Positions 32,863-44,184 of a DNA stretch of 64,000 nt are shown in pieces. Numbering within the stretch: the stretch's first letter is position 1; each line of letters begins with the position of its first letter. The stretch is from contig NC_066579.1 in assembly GCF_024323335.1 (NCBI RefSeq), positions 250,039,575 to 250,103,574 of the forward strand, in the 5' to 3' direction. This DNA comes from Lathyrus oleraceus. Taxonomy: Eukaryota; Streptophyta; Magnoliopsida; Fabales; Fabaceae. The notes under the pieces are model-generated. The model did not search any database. It was not told where the DNA came from and worked only from the letters and a program-made list of their open reading frames with translations. A program made the translations under genes and the position numbers.

Positions 32863-35800
32863 GTTGATTCTAAAACCCATTGAATATAATGATCCAACGC
32901 CATCTCCCAATTTTGAATTCCCTGTATTTGAGGCAGAGGAAGATGATGTTGAAGGGATTCCTGATGAGATTACCCGTCTCCTTGAGCACGAGAAGAAGAT
33001 CATTCAGCCGCATCTTGAAGATCTGGAAACAGTCAACTTGGGGTCTGAGGATTGTGTTCGTATGGTGAAGATTGGGGCACTTCTTGAAGAGTCTGTCAAG
33101 AAGGGGTTGATCAGTTTGCTACGAGAATATTCTGATATCTTTGCTTGGTCGTATGAAGACATGCCGGGTCTAGATACAAATATTGTGCAACATTTCCCGC
33201 CTTTGAAGCCTGAGTGCGTGCCTGTGAAGCAGAAGCTCAGAAGAACTCATCCAGATATGGCAGTAAAGATCAAAGAAGAAGTTCAGAAGCAAATTGATGC
33301 GGGGTTTCTGGTGACTTCTACATATCCTCAATGGGTGGCCAATATTGTGTCTGTGCCTAAGAAGGACGGAAAAGTCCGTATGTGTGTTGATTACAGAGAT
33401 TTGAATAAAGCTAGTCCGAAAGATGATTTTCCTCTACCACACATTGATATGTGGTAGACAATACAACTAAATTCAAAGTCTTTTCCTTTATGGACGGATT
33501 TTCCGGATATAATCAAATCAAGATGGCACCCGAAGATATGGAGAAGACAACATTCATCACACCTTGGGGAACATTCTGTTATCGAGTGATGCCCTTCGGT
33601 TTGAAGAACGCCGGAGCCACGTATCAACGAGCCATGACTACTTTGTTTCATGATATGATGCACAAGGAGATAGAGGTCTATGTTGATGATATGATTGCTA
33701 AGTCCCGAACGGAAGTTGAACATATTGAGCATTTATTGAAGCTTTTTCAGCGTTTGAGGAAGTTTAGACTTCGTCTGAATCCGAACAAATGCACATTTGG
33801 AGTCCGTTCTGGCAAGTTGTTGGGTTTTTTTTGTCAGCGAGAGAGGTATTGAGGTTGATCCTGCAAAGGTCAAAGCAATACAAGAGATGCTTGCGCCCAA
33901 AACTGAGAAGCAAGTCCGAGGCTTTCTTGGCCGCTTGAACTACATTTCCAGATTTATATCCCACATGACTGCCACATGTGCGCCGATATTCAAGCTCCTC
34001 CGGAAAGATCAGTCTCATGATTGGACCAAGGATTGCCAGAAAGCTTTTGACAGTATCAAAGAGTATCTGTCTGAACCTCCGATCTTGTCTCCGCCTGTAG
34101 AAGGAAGACCTTTGATCATGTATCTGACTGTGCTTGAAGACTCGATGGGTTGTATACTCGGTCAGCAAGATGAATCAGGGAAGAAAGAATCTGCTATCTA
34201 CTACCTCAGTAAGAAGTTTACTGATTGTGAGTCTCGATACTCTATGCTTGAGAAGACGTGCTGTGCTTTGGCTTGGGCTGCTAAGCGTTTGCGCCAGTAC
34301 ATGATAAATCATACAACTTGATTGATATCCATAATGGATCCAATCAAGTATATTTTCGAGAAGCCTGCTTTAACTGGGAGGATTGCCCGTTGGCAGATGT
34401 TGTTGTCTGAGTATGATATTGAGTATCGAGCTCAGAAAGCTATCAAAGGTAGTATCTTGGCTGACCATTTAGCGCACCAGCCGATTGAAGATCACCAGTC
34501 TGTTCAGTATGACTTCCCAGATGAGGAGATTCTGTATTTGAAAATGAAAGATTGTGATGAGCCTACACTTGATGAAGGTCCAGAACCTGGTTCCAGATGG
34601 ACGATGGTGTTTGATGGCGCTGTGAATCAGTACGGAAATGGAATTGGGGCAGTAATCATTACTCCTCATGGCACACATATTCCGTTTACAGCAAGGCTAA
34701 CTTTCAAATGCACGAATAATATGGCTGAGTATGAAGCTTGTATTATGGGACTGGAAGAATGTATTGATTTGAGAATCAAGCATCTTGATGTGTATGGTGA
34801 TTCGGCCTTGGTTGTCAATCAGATCAAAGGTGAATGGGAGACGAATCAGCCTGGTCTCATTCCGTATAGAGATTATGCAAGGAGGATTTCAACGTTCTTT
34901 ACAGAAGTTGACTTTCATCATATTCCTCGAGAGGATAATCGGATGGCAGATGCACTTGCTACGCTTGCTTCGATGATTGTGGTCAAGTATTGGAATGAAG
35001 TTCCCAATATCACCGTGATGCGCTTGGACAGACCAGCTCACGTGTTTGCAGTTGAAGAAGTGAATGATAACAAGCCTTGGTATTTTGATATCAAGAATTT
35101 CCTCCAGAACCAGGTATACCCGCCTGGGACGTCTGTGAAAGATAGGAAAACTCTGAGAAGGTTGTCAGGCAGTTTCTACCTCAGTGGTGAAGTGCTGTAT
35201 AAGAGAAATTTTGACATGGTTTTGCTCAGATGCGGGGATAGACACGAAGCAAACCTGTTGATGACTGAGGTCCATGAGGGTTCATTTGGTACTCATTCCA
35301 ATGGACATGCCATGGCTAGAAAGATGTTGAGAGCAGGCTACTATTGGCTGACAATGGAGTCTCACTGCTGCAAATATGTGAAGAAATGCCATAAGTGTCA
35401 GATTTACGCGGATAAGATTCATATTCCTCCGACACTTCTGAATGTGATTTCGTCACCATGGCCTTTCTCTATGTGGGGAATCGACATGATCGGCATGATT
35501 GAACCGAAGGCGTCCAACGGACACAGGTTTATTCTCGTAGCAATTGATTACTTCACCAAATGGGTTGAAGCCGCTTCGTATGCGAATGTGACCAGGCAGG
35601 TGGTCGTGAAGTTTATCAAGAACCAGCTGATTTGCCGTTATGGTGTGCCAGATAAGATCATTACTGATAATGGATCTAATCTGAATAATAAGATGATGGA
35701 AGAGTTGTGCGTTGAGTTCAAGATTGCACACCATAATTCTTCTCCTTACAGACCAAAGATGAATGGGGCTGTTGAAGCTGCTAATAAGAATATCAAGAAG

Positions 35801-36325
35801 ATTATCCAGAAGATGACAGTTACGTACAAAGATTGGCATGAGATGCTGCCATTTGCTTTGCATGGTTATCGTACATCTGTTCGCACTTCAACAGGGGCAA
35901 CCCCTTTCTCTCTTGTTTACGGCATGGAGGCTGTTCTCCCAGTAGAGGTGGAGATCCCATCAATGAGAGTCTTGATGGAAGCCAAGTTGACTGATGCTAA
36001 ATGGATTCAGAGTCGTTACGACCAGCTGAATTTGATTGAAGAGAAGCGATTGACTGCCATGTGCCATGGTCAGTTATATCAGCAGAGAATGAAGAAAGCA
36101 TTTGATAGGAAGGTCAAGCCTCGTGTGTTCCGAGAAGGTGACCTCGTGCTCAAGAAAGTCTTGTCTTTCGCGCCCGATTCCAGGGGCAAGTGGACTCCAA
36201 ACTACGAAGGTCCATATGTTGTTAAGAGAGCCTTTTCAGGCGGAGCTTTGATGCTTACAACAATGGATGGGGAGGATTTCACTCTTCCTGTGAATTCAGA
36301 TGCAGTCAAGAAATACTTTGCCTAA
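32863..36325 (+). pseudogene. Ogre-2 pol (RT, RNase H, archaeal-type RNase H, integrase), broken
   Basis: Reverse transcriptase: VCVDYRDLNKASPKDDFPLP near 33380, VYVDDMIAKS near 33677. RNase H follows, then a second, archaeal-type RNase H (MVFDGAVNQYGNGIGAV at about 34605; NNMAEYEACIMGLE), as in Tat-lineage elements. The integrase has the HHCC finger (VHEGSFGTHSNGH ... CCKYVKKCHKCQ, about 35270-35400) and catalytic D, D, E in GIDMIG, TDNGSN and GAVEAANKN. Defects are a frameshift at about 33449-33456 (TAG at 33455), a second at a T8 run near 33825 that returns to the original frame, and TGG to TGA at 34319-34321. From 34322 to the TAA at 36323 the reading frame is clean. There is no chromodomain. 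Confidence 0.92.
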
Positions 36326-36899
36326 AAAAAAGTATATGAAAAACAGAATAGCTCGCTAAGTTGAAAACCCGAAAGGGCGGCTTAGGCAAAAATGAGCGTC
36401 TCGGTGGAGAACCCGAAAAGGTGATCCAGGCAAAAATTAGAGACATGAAAAAGAATATTTGCATCCCGCTAGATTGAGTACCTCACCTGGGGCAATCTAG
36501 GCAAAAATTAGGGATTTGGCAAGTAACTGCATCCTGACAGGACTTTCTGTTTCGTAGCTGTCTTTTCGTTAGAGATTCTCGATTCGTCGTCGACTGAAGC
36601 TTCGAATACACCGAGATTCAAATTGGTAGAGAAAGGATCATTATGTTCAATGTAGCCCTCTTCCAATATATATCACTGATTTCAAATTTGTACAGATCTA
36701 TGGAGTCTTACCATTTGCAGGCTACCATTCCATCAAATCAATTTGAGCTTTTATCCAATTATTTGCACTCTTATTTGTTTCAATTCAACAAATGTTTTGC
36801 ATGTTTTAATTGATAAAATGTCATTGTTTTAAACAAATAAATTTTTCAAATTGTTGTTTTAAACAAAGTGAACATTCACAATGATGAAAGGATACTCAA

Positions 36900-38590
36900 G
36901 AATTTCTCAGTGCTCTCCCGAGGGTGGCATGATTTCCAACAGGTAAGACATTTGTTCATATTCCTGGCAGGGTTGTATCCTCTTTCTCCAGTTTTGTTGG
37001 TTGGGGTTGTTCCCCAAGCAGAGCTTTTGTTGGGGTTGTTCCCCCAAGCAGGGTGTTTGTTGAGAACTTCACAGTCCTCTCCAAAAGTGTTCTCTCCTCA
37101 GCATGAGTGCTTTCTTTTGGAAGATTCAATGGTGGATAGGTTGACATCCCGGTATTTCATCACTTTCCTCAGCACAGTCGCTGGCAGAATTGTTGATATG
37201 ATACGCTGCATTTATGCTATATCTCCCCATCAGGGGCTTGTTGAGGTTTTCACCTCTTATTCCTTCAGCAGAGCAGTGATTGTTTCCTCTTCAGCTTGTT
37301 GATTTATTTTTGGAAGGTTCAACATTTGGTGGTTGATCCCCAGCTCTCCTCCTCATCCCCGGTAGATTCCCCAGTGGATTCCCCAGTAAAGACCGCTAGT
37401 AGATTTGTGGTATGGTGGATTGTATCTATGTGATCCCTCGATAGAGTTGGTATCCCCAACAGAGTCAGGATCCCTGCCAAGAGTTGGTATTCTCAACAGA
37501 GTTGCTTTTGTGGCAGTTTTTGCCTGTTGAAAACATCTGTTTCCCCAGAGGGGTCGGTTGTTGATCTATCATCCATAGATTTGGTTGATTTCCTGATGCT
37601 TTTGATCCCTAGTAGAGTGGCTTGTTGCAGAATCTACTTTTGTGATCTATTTTCCCTCTGTGGGTTTATCCCCAATGGAGTGGCTGACAGTATTCCCAGT
37701 AGAGTTGCTTGTGCAGTTAGATTCTACATGGATGATCTGTTCTCCCTTTGTGGGTTGTTCCCCAGCGGAGTTATTTGGAAGTTGCTTTCGTGGCAGTTCT
37801 CGCCTATGTAGTGAACTCTTGTTTTCCAGTTTGATACTGAGGATCCCCCTGCAGAAATCTTGGGATTCCTCCCATTCCCCAACAGATTTGTCTTTGTGGC
37901 CGTTGTTGCCTGTTGTGACTTTCTGTTCCCCTGGTTGGGTTGATTGTTGATCCATCACTCAAAGATTTTGTGATTTCGTGACATCTCTGATCTTTTGCCT
38001 CCCAGCAGATCTTTGCTTTTCAGCTTGAAGATCTCCGGCAGATTGGCTCTCCAGTTGGATTTATTGGTTTTCCTCTGGAAATGTAGTACCGGGCGTTTGA
38101 TTCCTGGGCCTGTTTGTGTTAGATGTGTCTGTTTTGTCAGCATTCATCAAACATAAATTACGCATATTCATGCATACTCATAAACATTCAGATATTCATG
38201 TTGCATTTTTTGCCATATATTTTTTGTTTTGTTGTCTCCTGCTATTGGTGACATAGATCTCTCCAGTAGATCTCCCCCAAGCAGATGTCGGGTGTTTAAC
38301 CTCTCAATATAGAGTCTGCCCCATAAGCAGAAAGTGTCTGTTTTTCCTTCTGCAGTTCCCCACTGAGATATATCCTCGTGGATGACGGTTTCTTCCGTTT
38401 CCTCCCAACACATATATTGGGATGGATCTTCCTATTGAGTTATATCCTCATTAGGATGAGTCTTGATTCAGTCTGTCTTTTCGGTTTGATCCTGAATTGG
38501 CTATTTGTCAACTGTTTCTTGTGCTTCCCTGTGGAATAAATGAATAAATTGCCCAGTAACCGGCAAAAATTCTTTTTATCCCCCAACGGA
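36900..38590 (+). repeat. Degenerate TCCCCAGCAGAG-like interspersed repeats
   Basis: Examples: TCCCCAAGCAGAGC (37011), TCCTCAGCACAGTCGC (37166), TCCCCAACAGAGTC (37453), TTCCCCAGAGGGGTC (37541), TCCCCAATGGAGTGG (37669), TTCCCAGTAGAGTTG (37693), TCCCCAGCGGAGTT (37759), TCCCCAACAGATT (37877). They occur about every 40-80 bp and continue to 39340. The consensus equals most of TCCCCAGCAGAGTCGCCA, the reverse complement of the Ogre PBS. Confidence 0.65.
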
Positions 38591-39200
38591 ATCTTTCGGG
38601 CCTCTACCCTTATACCGGTAGTTATAAGTCCTATGTTCCTTGCCTCTTGGCGGAATTTGTGGTTATGTACCTTTTATTCCTCAGCAAGAGTTGGTTGGTT
38701 TTCTACCCAGTAGTCGGTAGTCGTAAATCCTAGTTTTGCTTGCTCCTCAGCAGTTGGTGGTTTGTTATAAACCCTATTTTTGTTTCCCGTGCGGAATTGT
38801 GATTCTTTCATTCCCACGCGGACGTTGTGGTTTTCTACCCCGTATTCGGTAGATGTAAACCCTAACTTTTTATCCTCATCAGAGTTGTTGGCTACCACCC
38901 TGTATTCGGTAGTTGTAAGTCCTATCTCTTTTTTCCTAGCAGAGGTAACCTTTGTGGTTCGTGCTGGTTGATGGTGGATTTTGTGGTCTTCTACCCAGTA
39001 TTTGGTAGTTGTAAATCCTATGTTGTTGTGGTTTTATCCCCAACAGAGTCTGTGCTTTCTTGTGGATAATTGCCGGATGCTAGCAATTTTATCCTTAGCC
39101 AGAGTTTTGGTCTTCTACCCCGTATTCGGTAGTTGTAAACCCTAATTTCTCCTCTTTGCAGAGTTAACCTTGTTGATTCATCCTAACCGATGATGGTTAC
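38590..39200 (+). repeat. Degenerate CGGTAGTTGTAAACCCTA repeats in the Ogre-2 3' UTR
   Basis: At least six units of the form TCTACCCCGTATTCGGTAGT followed by TGTAAACCCTA, at about 38610, 38703, 38836, 38896, 38992 and 39114. Spacing varies from 60 to 130 bp because other pyrimidine-rich units lie between. Ogre-4 has fewer copies (for example near 47678 and 47775). Confidence 0.75.
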
Positions 39201-39357
39201 TCTTTGTGGTTATCTTCATTCAATATTCGATGTTGATACTCCCTCCTTGCTTCTGGATAATTGCCGGTTGCTAGCAATTTTATCCCCAGTAAGTCCTTGT
39301 GGATAGTTGCTGTTTATGCAATTCATCCCCAGCGGGTCGTCTTTCATTTACCCTTTT

Positions 39358-39912
39358 GAGAGGACAAGTATTTCCTTTGTACTTTTCAAAATTAGGGACC
39401 TTGAATTTCACAGGGATCTTCACATTTGGAACCAAGCAGAGTTCGGCAACAGACTTGCCGAAAAGATCTTTCCCTCTGAGAGTTTTCAATTCTTTGCGAA
39501 GCTCAAGAAACTGATCGTTCATAGCATCCATCTTCTCATAAACATCTGGACCCTCAGACGACTCAAAATGATAGATGGTGTCGTCTACCCTGGGCAAAGT
39601 ATGCACGACAGGAGGAGGAACAACAAGGACCGGGCTAGATGCCGGCAGAGAAGCAAAGGCGGGAACAGGACCCTCAGGCATGAAATTGGGAGGCATCCCC
39701 CACGGGAACCCGGTTGGCATGGCTGTTGGAACAAAGTGTGCACTGGCAGCGGGCACAGTAGAGGAGACAATCTCGGAGATAACTGTCCTCTAGGGAGGAG
39801 TTAAAGGTGTCGGAGAAGACTGGCTCTGGGCAGCCATGAGTGACTCCATTAGGGCAGTCAATCTGGCCACTTCCTCTTTCAGCTCGCGGTTCTCTTGCTC
39901 TAAGTGATCCAT
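39358..39912 (-). pseudogene. Ogre-3 gag, N-terminal fragment
   Basis: ATG at 39912 (MDHLEQENRELKEEVARLTA) with the usual coiled coil and Pro/Ala-rich linker, running to the capsid-like motif YKGNTCPL, where it is cut. A TAG at 39790-39792 replaces the Gln encoded by CAG in Ogre-1 at the same place (CCTCCTCAGAGG). Sequence is closest to Ogre-2 (AHFVP, AMPTGFPWGMPP). The open frame again extends upstream of the ATG to 39981 with DKLTHRYYTRAN. Confidence 0.88.
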
Positions 39913-40223
39913 CAGTCTTGAAATGTTGGCTCTGGTGTAGTACCGGTGAGTCAGCTTGTCTTCAAAATAAATGAAGGACACAGAGTTAGACCACAGGGCA
40001 GGGGACCGGAAACAAAACCTGCTTATGCATATGATGCATGCAATGTTTGTGCATATGATTTGTTTTTTATTTCAAAGGAACTTTAGAGTTTTATTTGCAA
40101 ATTCTGGAAATATTAAGCATTTTATCACATATGGAAATATCTCATCAAATAATATCAGGGAAAAGAAGTGCAGCATCGTCAATCATGTACAAGAGAAAAG
40201 GAAAATAATCGTCTTATGGATCC
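39913..40223 (-). other. Ogre-3 ORF1-gag spacer
   Basis: Homologous to 28981-29283: an AT-rich spacer with a conserved gag-frame extension next to gag and an acceptor-like TTTATTTTGAAG just before it on the minus strand (about 39958-39969). No separate gene is seen. Confidence 0.6.
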
Positions 40224-41673
40224 CTAGAAACAATCATCTAAAGCTCGGGACACAGGAAGATAAGATGCGCGAAGCCTCTTCACCTCCCTCTTGTAGGCTG
40301 CCTCCATATCGGCCTTCTCTTTGGCGAGTCGATCATACCTCCTCTTCCAGAACTTAGAAGACTGAGGAAGTAGAGAAGTCCATACATCATCAGGGTCATC
40401 AATAACCTGATGCTCAAGAAACTCAATCAACGCATCCTTCTCCTTAATCTGTTGAAGCAACTCTTCACGTTCACGGATCCAGGCACGTGAACAGTCTTCG
40501 CCTCTCAACTCCTCTACTCCTTGATTAGGGAGGGTTGAAGGCCCAGCCATAATCATAGGTGTAGGTCTCGGATACTCGTAAGGCATGAGATACTCAGACG
40601 CCCTCTTCCTAACCCAAATAGTGTAAGGCTCCAAAGTGATGCAATTCTTAGGACCCAACTCTTTCCTTCCTTTCCTATGAATCTTGCGTCAAGCGCGGAC
40701 CATCCTAGCTTTCAAGCCTTGGGGATCTTTACCATCCTGAAAGAATACACCCTCTAACAGAATGTTATTGGGTTTATCCTTTAAGGGGAACCCAAGCTGA
40801 CGACGTGCCAAAACAGGATTGTAGTTAATCCCACCACATGTACCAAGAAGAGGTACATTGGAGAATTCGCCACAAGAGTCAATAATCTGCACACCATCAT
40901 ACACACGGTTATACCAAGAGATATCATCATTAGTGAGAGACATAAGAATCGTGGACCACCGTAGACATTCCTTGTTCTCCTTGAAAGCGACCGTCTGAGG
41001 TAAGTGAGAAATAAACCACTTATACAACAGAGGCAAACAACACACAATGGCGCCACCACCCTTTGCATTCCTCATTTGCAAAGAGAAGTAGGTATCGCCC
41101 AACAGAGTTGGAACGAGATTAAGATTAGAGAAGATCCTAATAGCATTCACATCCACAAACTTATCGATGTTGGGGAATAATACTAGCCCATAGATGAGAA
41201 GTACAAATATGGCCTCAAAGGCGTCCTCACTCATGGCCTTCCCATACATAGTAGCTTGAGCGATGAGGAACTCAGAAGGGATACCTTGAATTCCCCCTTT
41301 GGTAGTCATATGAGCATCAACCAGAGAATCATCTATGTGTAACATGTCTGCTATCTCTTGAAGTGGGAACCCTTTCCAAGCCACTGAACGGCAACTGATC
41401 CAGAACAGGAATACCCACAAGATAAGCATACTCCTCCAGTGTAGGCAAAAGCTGAAAATCTGGAAACGTGAAGCAACGGTACAAAGGATCGTAAAACTGC
41501 ACCAATACACTCATCAATCCTTCATCCACCTGAGTGGTCAGAAGAGGATGAAGCTTCTCGAAACGAGCCTTGAAACCCAATGGATCTAATACATAAGATG
41601 TCAAATTCCTTAACTCTTTCAAGTCTGGTTGTCTGAAACTGTACTTCTTTGTATTCCTTCTTTGTCTTTCCAT
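40224..41673 (-). pseudogene. Ogre-3 ORF1, broken
   Basis: ATG at 41673 (MERQRRNTKKYSFRQPDLKE) gives the best-preserved ORF1 N-terminus in the window and supports the starts chosen for the other copies. A frameshift near 41355 follows the PTSR motif. A TGA at 40689-40691 replaces the Trp that Ogre-2 has in VRAWRKIHKKG (TGG to TGA). The frame otherwise runs to the stop at 40224-40226. Conserved blocks are FYDPLYRCFTFPDFQLLPTL, PNIDKFVDVNAIRIF, KGGGAIVCCLPLLYKWFI and a C-terminal coiled-coil-like region. Function is unknown. Confidence 0.88.
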
Positions 41674-42578
41674 GTCTGAAAATTTTGCAAATAGACCTCT
41701 TAAGTTCCTTGAAACTTTTCTTATTTATTTTGATGATATGAATGCAAATGGGTGCATGAATGCATGAATGCAACAATCACACTCAAGGATCAAGCAAAGC
41801 ATACCAAACAAAGGTCATGGGATGGATCATGTTATCCTTAATATCAACCATCCATTTTGGTGGATTATGGTTTACACCTTATCAACATCTAAGTTCCATT
41901 GATATTAAGGATATCTGAACGGATCAACCATGAATCAAGGGTTTGTTGCAAGTCACGAGCATGGGGTTTAGGTTAAGAACCACCCAAAGGGAGTGTAATA
42001 AGGTTTAAACCTGCCAAACATGTTCTACAAAAGGTTCCCATAGTCATCATCCCATCTTTTGGATATTATCGGAGGAACGACTACTCGTATTCCAAAAATA
42101 TTCTCAAGAGAGACTCTTATGAGTGTAGTATCGCGTAACAATCGTATCAAATCTTACACTTGAAAGACTTTCGCACTATATCCTAAGAATAGGCCAAAAT
42201 GGGTTTGGTAAACTAAGGTCCTTGGCTTCTAAGGTCTATATTGGAGAAAGTAATGTCTAACCACAACTACTTGTGTGACATTATTGATCCAACATGACCT
42301 CCACCAAGTGAATGGACTTGCAACTCAACTTGCTAAGGAATAACTCCACACAAGTCGACAAGACTATGCCATTCTCTTATCCTAAGTGCACTCGAGTCCG
42401 GGTATAGAACTCATCTCACAAAGATCACCAAGCATACAAGGAATTAATATCAAGCAATTCAATCATTACATACAATACAGTAATCCCAAATTGCACAAAA
42501 ATATGTCACAAAAAAAAATATACAATAAAATACAACAAATATGAAAAGTAGGCAAAACCCACTAGGATTTCTTTCTTA
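41674..42578 (-). other. Ogre-3 5' untranslated leader
   Basis: Aligns to the Ogre-1 and Ogre-2 leaders, with one copy of the AATATCAATGGAAC hairpin block (about 41838-41910). No coding potential recognised. Confidence 0.72.
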
Positions 42579-42596
42579 TCCCCAGCAGAGTCGCCA
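42579..42596 (-). other. Ogre-3 primer-binding site
   Basis: Minus strand TGGCGACTCTGCTGGGGA, six bases inside the LTR end at 42603. Identical to the Ogre-2 PBS. Confidence 0.9.
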
Positions 42597-42602
42597 CTTT
42601 TC

Positions 42603-44136
42603 TGTAGCGGGGTATTCGTTACCATTAGAGATATTGACTAAATCCAAGGTAAATCATACAAGTCGAGTCGCCACCGCACTTCTATTTATCCAAAGGAATG
42701 GTTAGAAAGTGAGAAAAACCTAAAAGTTTTATCGAATCAAAAACTAGTAAAAATGTCAGAGATCTGGGTAAGGGGGTTGGTTATGCAATGGGAAGGTATT
42801 AGGCACCCAAAACATCCTAGGTACTCCTAGGGAGCCCTTTTCACATTTGTTGCAAAGGTTGTTGTTTTTTGTGAAAATTTATTTGTGCAAACATGATTGA
42901 AGGGATGAGAAAAACGTGTATGTTTATCTAATGTACTACTTACTAAAAGAAGGGTCAAAAGAAAATGACTCACACGGACGTCGCATCCACTGCATACGTA
43001 TCTCATCTGAATCTGAGAATCAGAGTCTTCGTTGCTCGGCTACCTATGGGTTAAAGAGGAGTGTGCTCGCTAAGACATCGCGTCTTATGCCTACGTATCT
43101 CATATGGGATGAAAATCAGAGCAAAACGTAGTTCGACGACCTATGGGGTAAGGGTTGTGTTTTAGGGTGAACGACGTTACTACGCAATCTACCGGATGCT
43201 CGACCTTTGGAGACTTACTCGCCTGTAGTAGAAGGAGATAACGTGTTTTTAGGAGAAGAAAAATAAATGAGTTTGGGGTGTTTAGGGATGCTCATGCAAA
43301 AAGGCAGTCCTAGATGAAGGTACCGCGCTACCTTAAATGACATGCCACGAGAGGCTATACGAAACCTAAGAAATCGGTAACATGCGGGAAAAGTAAAGGG
43401 ATCGAGAGATCTACCGCACGGATAAAGATCCAAAGTAACAACAATTAGATAAATAAGAAACCCAAAGACTCTTCCAAGCTAAACACCATCAAAGAAAGTG
43501 AGTCAGTACAGGTAATCGGAATAAACCTCCAGGTGGTATCCCACAAATAAAGTGGAACACCAGGCAAGCCATCTCTGCAAGAGTCATATGAGCCCTCACA
43601 AAACAAAACTCAACAAACAGGTTAGAGAAACAAGATAGGGTAATCAGGAGTTGCCCCCAAATCAAAATGCAACCACATGAATCATGCCATTAAAATTCAC
43701 AAAAGCTCACAAAAAGCAACCAAGGGTAGGAGGCCTAAACCTCTTGTCAAACACATGCATCAAAAGGGTATCAAATTCACCCATAATACCTCATACATTC
43801 AGAGCATTCAAATTAAAAGCATAAAGTAATGGGAATAAGGCAAACCTGACTGGAGAGATCGAATGAAATTGAATTGCCCGGTTGGGTTTGCAAAGCAATC
43901 TGAGGGTTTATATGAGATGGAATTGGCTCTTTGTAGATGAGTTCCCTTCAGTCTCTGGAGGTTGCTCTGAACTCTGTTAGCTCTTCTCTCACTATCTTTT
44001 TCCCTGCCAGGGTAATAGGAATAGAATGGCCTTTTGTTTCACTAAAACTCTGAATTTATAACCTGATTTTTGTGGACCTGTGGGCTCAAATGAGAGAGGC
44101 CCAAGTCCAAATTTTTTCTGTTATATTTTATTTATT

Positions 44137-44184
<48 letters not shown>

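Larger units (their letters stand above)
12832..39357 (+). mobile_element. Ogre-2: nearly complete Ogre, missing its 3' end
   Basis: 5' LTR, PBS, leader, ORF1, gag-pro, intron, pol and 3' UTR are all present in order. It starts in the protease region of Ogre-1; the five bases before it are GTCAA (12827-12831). Its ORF1 carries an 8.6-kb insertion (solo LTR plus CACTA). Without that insertion, 17.9 kb remain. The right end is truncated within the 3' UTR at about 39357, where oppositely oriented Ogre-3 gag begins; no 3' LTR is present. Confidence 0.88.
36326..39357 (+). other. Ogre-2 3' untranslated region, truncated
   Basis: About 3 kb after pol, homologous to 46176-49017 in Ogre-4. It opens with repeats around GAAAACCCGAAAGGGCGGCTTAGGCAAAAA (three diverged copies, 36350-36500; shown here to its first 20 bases GAAAACCCGAAAGGGCGGCT). 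From about 36900 it is packed with degenerate TCCCCAGCAGAG-like units, and from about 38590 with CGGTAGTTGTAAACCCTA units. It stops at about 39357, a point matching about 47913 in Ogre-4, so roughly 1.1 kb of UTR and the 3' LTR are missing. Open frames in this region are short and not conserved in frame between the two copies. Confidence 0.8.

Noticed and set aside
36868..37302. A 144-codon open frame after Ogre-2 pol as an envelope-like gene
   Set aside because: It overlaps the TCCCCAGCAGAG-like repeats, shows no signal or membrane pattern beyond pyrimidine-rich bias, and is not preserved in the homologous Ogre-4 UTR.
38600..39150. AAACCCTAA strings as interstitial telomere repeats
   Set aside because: Only single units occur, each inside the longer CGGTAGTTGTAAACCCTA repeat of the Ogre 3' UTR; there is no CCCTAAA array.
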